NCBI RefSeq assembly: GCF_001293645.1
Contig: NZ_LBMD01000002.1
Coordinates: forward strand, 346,588 to 410,587
DNA from: Bacillus sp. CHD6a
Lineage (GTDB): Bacteria > Bacillota > Bacilli > Bacillales > Bacillaceae_I
Direction of reading: 5' to 3'
Length of the DNA: 64,000 nt
Every line of letters starts with the position of its first letter. The first letter of the stretch is position 1. A program made the translations under genes and the position numbers. Of the stretch, positions 61,503 through 64,000 are shown one piece after another. Below the pieces are notes generated by a model. It searched no databases, was not told where the DNA came from, and was given only the letters and a program-made list of their open reading frames with translations.

Positions 61503-62452
61503 AAAAAGTATTATCGTTTTTGTTTGTGCTCATTCTTTTAGCGATCGGAGCTACAGTGGTTTTTGGTCAGTTCAAAGAAACGTTTAGTTTAAATTTCCAT
61601 ACTACTTCTATCGAACAAGAAGAAACAGTATCCGACAATAAAGCAAAAAATATAGAAATCCATACCACATCAACGGATATCAAGGTGGTTTCTGTGGATA
61701 GAGAAGACATTTATGCAAAGTTATCAGGAGATGTTAGTGAAAAAAATAAGGATAAATATAAATTAAAAGTAAAGGAAGTCAACGGAAACATACATATTGA
61801 AGTACAACAACCTAAAATGGAATTTCAATTTGGACCTAACATCACCAAACTGAAACTTGAAGTGGAAGTGCCGGAAAAAACGTATTCAGAGTTATCCACT
61901 TATTCCACATCAAGTGATATTCAAATTTCAGGTTTGCAAGTGGGTTCATTGAGAACAGAGCTGACTTCAGGGGATATTTTGGTCGAAGGTGTTACCGTAA
62001 CAGATAATTATTCAATTGATCTGACAAGTGGCGATGTGCGCATCGAAAACACCGAAGCCAAGGAGATAGCTATTGCTGGAACTAGCGGTGACATCACCAT
62101 CAAAGAAGTTCTCGCGGATGTACAAGTGGATACAACATCAGGAGATATTAATGTTTGGGGTGTACAAGGAAATATTGTCGTAGAGACTACATCTGGGGAC
62201 ATCGATATAGAAAATGACAAGGTATCAGGTAATATAGCGGTCGAGGTAACGAGTGGAGATGTGAGAATACAGTTCGAGGAACGCCCTACCTCTCTAGCAG
62301 TTGACTTCAAAGGGCAATCAGGAAAAGGTATCGTAAACTTAGAAGGAATGCAATATGAGGAGAAAAGTGAGAAGGAAATAGCCGGTAAGATTGGAGATGG
62401 AGAATTCCTCCTTAAGGTACGAACGACTTCAGGTGATTTTAGGTTAAATTAA
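61499..62452 (+). CDS. DUF4097 beta-solenoid surface protein
   Basis: A 317-residue exported or membrane-anchored protein. The N-terminal helix KKVLSFLFVLILLAIGATVV has no lipobox. The rest is a DUF4097 repeat array in which TSGDI-type turns recur at about 18-23 residues (TSGDILVEGV, TSGDVRIENT, TSGDITIKEV, TSGDINVWGV, TSGDIDIEND, TSGDVRIQFE), expected to form a beta-solenoid. Function is not known; DUF4097 proteins often accompany membrane stress operons. No terminator is seen before the next gene. Confidence 0.85.
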   Translation: MKKVLSFLFVLILLAIGATVVFGQFKETFSLNFHTTSIEQEETVSDNKAKNIEIHTTSTDIKVVSVDREDIYAKLSGDVSEKNKDKYKLKVKEVNGNIHIEVQQPKMEFQFGPNITKLKLEVEVPEKTYSELSTYSTSSDIQISGLQVGSLRTELTSGDILVEGVTVTDNYSIDLTSGDVRIENTEAKEIAIAGTSGDITIKEVLADVQVDTTSGDINVWGVQGNIVVETTSGDIDIENDKVSGNIAVEVTSGDVRIQFEERPTSLAVDFKGQSGKGIVNLEGMQYEEKSEKEIAGKIGDGEFLLKVRTTSGDFRLN

Positions 62453-62562
62453 TGATTTCTTTCTTACTAATTTTCCTTCTTCAAACACCAGGCTATTGTT
62501 TGTCAACGGAGTGTAGGTTTAAAATAGAAGGAACATGTAAATTAGAAAGGTGACTGGTATCA

Positions 62563-63756
62563 ATGAACACGGAATCTTTTTTTCCTAATAACATCAAAGC
62601 AGCCTTACAACATAACCCACCTGGCGAATGGATTCCATCCATTCCAACTCACGCCATACGTTTGCATTCCGGTTATCCGGCACCTCACCTTGTTCCGAGT
62701 AAAGAATTAAAAGACGCAGTAGCACTATTGATTGAAGAAGAAAACGACCTTCCACTTCATTACATAGGAAGTCCAAGAATTGATAGGTTGAAAGAATGGG
62801 TGAGGATTAGACAGGAAAAACGCGGTATGCCCGCAAAGGTTGACGAGCTTTTAATCACATCTGGTGCATGCCAGGCGATAGACTTGATTGCACGTATTTT
62901 CCTTGATGAAGAAGCTGTCGTGATAGTCGAATCACCAACATATATGGAGGCACTCGAGATCTTTCATAACTACACAGATAGGATTTTAACCATACCGATT
63001 GATCAGGACGGTCTTCAAACGGAACGGTTAGCGGAGATGCTTGCGGAGAGAAAGAAAAAAGGGATGACGAAACCAACCTTTTTATACACGATACCAACGT
63101 TTCATAACCCAACAGGTACAACTATGTCGGACGTGCGGAGAAGGCATGTTCTAGATCTTGCAGAAGAATACGACTTTTTCGTGTTAGAAGACGATGCATA
63201 TGGTGAGCTTGGTTTTACTAACAACCCTAAGACACTGAAGTCCATGGATAGGGAAGACAGGGTTCTCTATGTGGGGTCCTTGTCAAAAGTGGTGGCCCCA
63301 GGGATGAGAATTGGGTGGGTGCATGCATCAGAAAGATTCATCCAAGCTTTGTTTTGGTTTAAAAAAGATTTGGAACACCCTTTCTCTCAAGCAACCATGG
63401 CCGCATTTTTGGAAAATACAGATTTTACATTGCGGTTGGAGACTTTAAGTAAGACCTATCAGAAAAAATGCCATGTTATGCTGGCAGCCCTTGAGAAATA
63501 CCTCCCAGAAAATGTGTCCTGGTTTGTTCCCGGGGGCGGTTATTTTGTATGGGTGAAGGTCCCAGGTGTAGACACAGAGAAACTACTTGTAAAGGCAACC
63601 GAGGGAGGGGTATCTTTCCTACCCGGTAAATACTTTTTCCTCAACCAGACAGAAGGGGTAGAATACCTCCGTCTGTCATTCAGCTATGAGAATGAAGAGA
63701 ATATTGAAAAAGGTATTCGGAGATTAGGAGATATCGTTAAATCTTTGTCTAGATAA
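62563..63756 (+). CDS. PLP-dependent aminotransferase, class I/II
   Basis: A 397-residue fold-type I enzyme. Conserved blocks: LITSGACQAIDLIARIFLDE, PTFHNPTGTTMSDVRRRHVL (Asn of PLP site), EDDAYGELGF (Asp), YVGSLSKVVAPGMRIGW (Schiff-base Lys) and YLRLSFSYEN with the carboxylate-binding Arg. It resembles the aminotransferase domain of MocR-type regulators and 2-aminoadipate aminotransferases, but has no helix-turn-helix domain. The substrate is unknown. AAAGGTG precedes the ATG; a terminator follows. Confidence 0.9.
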   Translation: MNTESFFPNNIKAALQHNPPGEWIPSIPTHAIRLHSGYPAPHLVPSKELKDAVALLIEEENDLPLHYIGSPRIDRLKEWVRIRQEKRGMPAKVDELLITSGACQAIDLIARIFLDEEAVVIVESPTYMEALEIFHNYTDRILTIPIDQDGLQTERLAEMLAERKKKGMTKPTFLYTIPTFHNPTGTTMSDVRRRHVLDLAEEYDFFVLEDDAYGELGFTNNPKTLKSMDREDRVLYVGSLSKVVAPGMRIGWVHASERFIQALFWFKKDLEHPFSQATMAAFLENTDFTLRLETLSKTYQKKCHVMLAALEKYLPENVSWFVPGGGYFVWVKVPGVDTEKLLVKATEGGVSFLPGKYFFLNQTEGVEYLRLSFSYENEENIEKGIRRLGDIVKSLSR

Positions 63757-63768
63757 AATAATTAAAGG

Positions 63769-63810
63769 GACGGCTCTGTTGCTATGGAAGCGAGAGAGCC
63801 GTCTTTTTTT
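63769..63810 (+). terminator. Intrinsic terminator of the aminotransferase gene
   Basis: Stem GACGGCTCT/AGAGCCGTC (63769-63777 with 63795-63803) followed by seven T. Confidence 0.92.
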
Positions 63811-63903
63811 AGATGCACTTAATTAAAAAAGTTTTCTGTTTTTTTTATATGGTCTCAATTGATTAAATTCGATGACGACAATATCAAAAGAGAAATTAAT
63901 GCA

Positions 63904-63936
63904 AAAATGTCTTCATAAAGGGGATGAAGACATTTT
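63904..63936. repeat. Isolated hairpin repeat of the GTCTTCAT family
   Basis: A perfect 13-bp inverted repeat AAAATGTCTTCAT/ATGAAGACATTTT (63904-63916 with 63924-63936) and a seven-base loop. It is nearly identical to the units of the array at 18934-19155. The 190 bases around it to the window end show no gene. Confidence 0.85.
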
Positions 63937-64000
63937 CAACTATTTCTATAAAACAAAAGGAGTTCCTGCCACCGGGTGGTTTTAAAACCTTATCGGAGAC

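Overview
The window is a low-GC chromosomal segment of an aerobic, endospore-forming Firmicute of the Bacillaceae (Bacillus or Sutcliffiella-like). The evidence is strong AGGAGG-type ribosome binding sites with frequent TTG and GTG starts, the spore-cortex deacetylase pdaA next to yfjP and a RlmCD-type methyltransferase, the Bacillus-specific families YfkAB, YfkD and SE1561, a cre-type catabolite operator, and lipoprotein signal peptides of Gram-positive type. No phage, transposase, tRNA, rRNA or CRISPR was seen.

Layout. 1-9222: a peptidoglycan sugar salvage operon on the + strand: the murQ tail, a carbohydrate ABC importer (lipoprotein, two permeases, ATPase), a YesL-like protein, namZ, nagZ and anmK. 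The two glycosidases lack signal peptides, which points to import first and hydrolysis inside the cell. 9273-13238 (-): cdaR, glcD and glcF, a 2-hydroxyacid (glycolate or D-lactate) oxidase with its regulator, meeting the murein operon at a shared bidirectional terminator. 13329-25384: housekeeping genes (PNPOx-like, YczE-like, zinc ribbon, YfkD, YfkAB, SE1561, GNAT-pentapeptide fusion, class I fumarase, pdaA, alkA/yfjP, rlmCD). 25671-34091: a CBO0543 membrane protein, then a five-gene signalling and glycosyltransferase operon: Hpt-REC-GGDEF-REC, a membrane HEAT-like protein, a processive GT2, a single-domain response regulator and a hybrid-sensor-type histidine kinase; then a DUF1456 protein. 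34191-36391: Gfo/Idh/MocA oxidoreductase and nucleoside hydrolase. 36622-46697: a D-xylose-type cluster, xylF-xylG-xylH, a membrane-anchored sensor binding protein (XylFII-like), a LytS/YesM-type kinase, a YesN/AraC-type regulator and a second XylF-like lipoprotein. 46752-63756: metallophosphoesterase, DMT exporter, Des-type desaturase, secreted coiled-coil protein plus cupin-HD-GYP, a GAF-PAS-GGDEF-EAL / ThDP enzyme / CMD operon, a DJ-1/PfpI protein, a monooxygenase, LysR, a transglutaminase lipoprotein, DUF1835, DUF4097 and a PLP aminotransferase.

The most unusual feature is repetitive DNA. A palindromic element of about 211 bp, with ends GCCACTGAAAAA / TTTTTCAGTGGC and a 128-bp core, occurs at four places. 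At two of them it sits exactly at the apex of a second, related palindrome of about 142 bp, so the elements are nested. At a third it appears to split the stem of an intrinsic terminator. Three of the four copies lie between genes of the xylose cluster and divide it into modules. There are also an array of five 13-bp-arm hairpins (AAATGTCTTCAT type) with a sixth relative at the far end of the window, and six units of an exact 52-bp tandem repeat.

Three separate c-di-GMP proteins (GGDEF, GGDEF-EAL, HD-GYP) lie within 30 kb. The first is in the same operon as a membrane glycosyltransferase, which suggests a regulated surface-polysaccharide system and is the best candidate for an undescribed system here.
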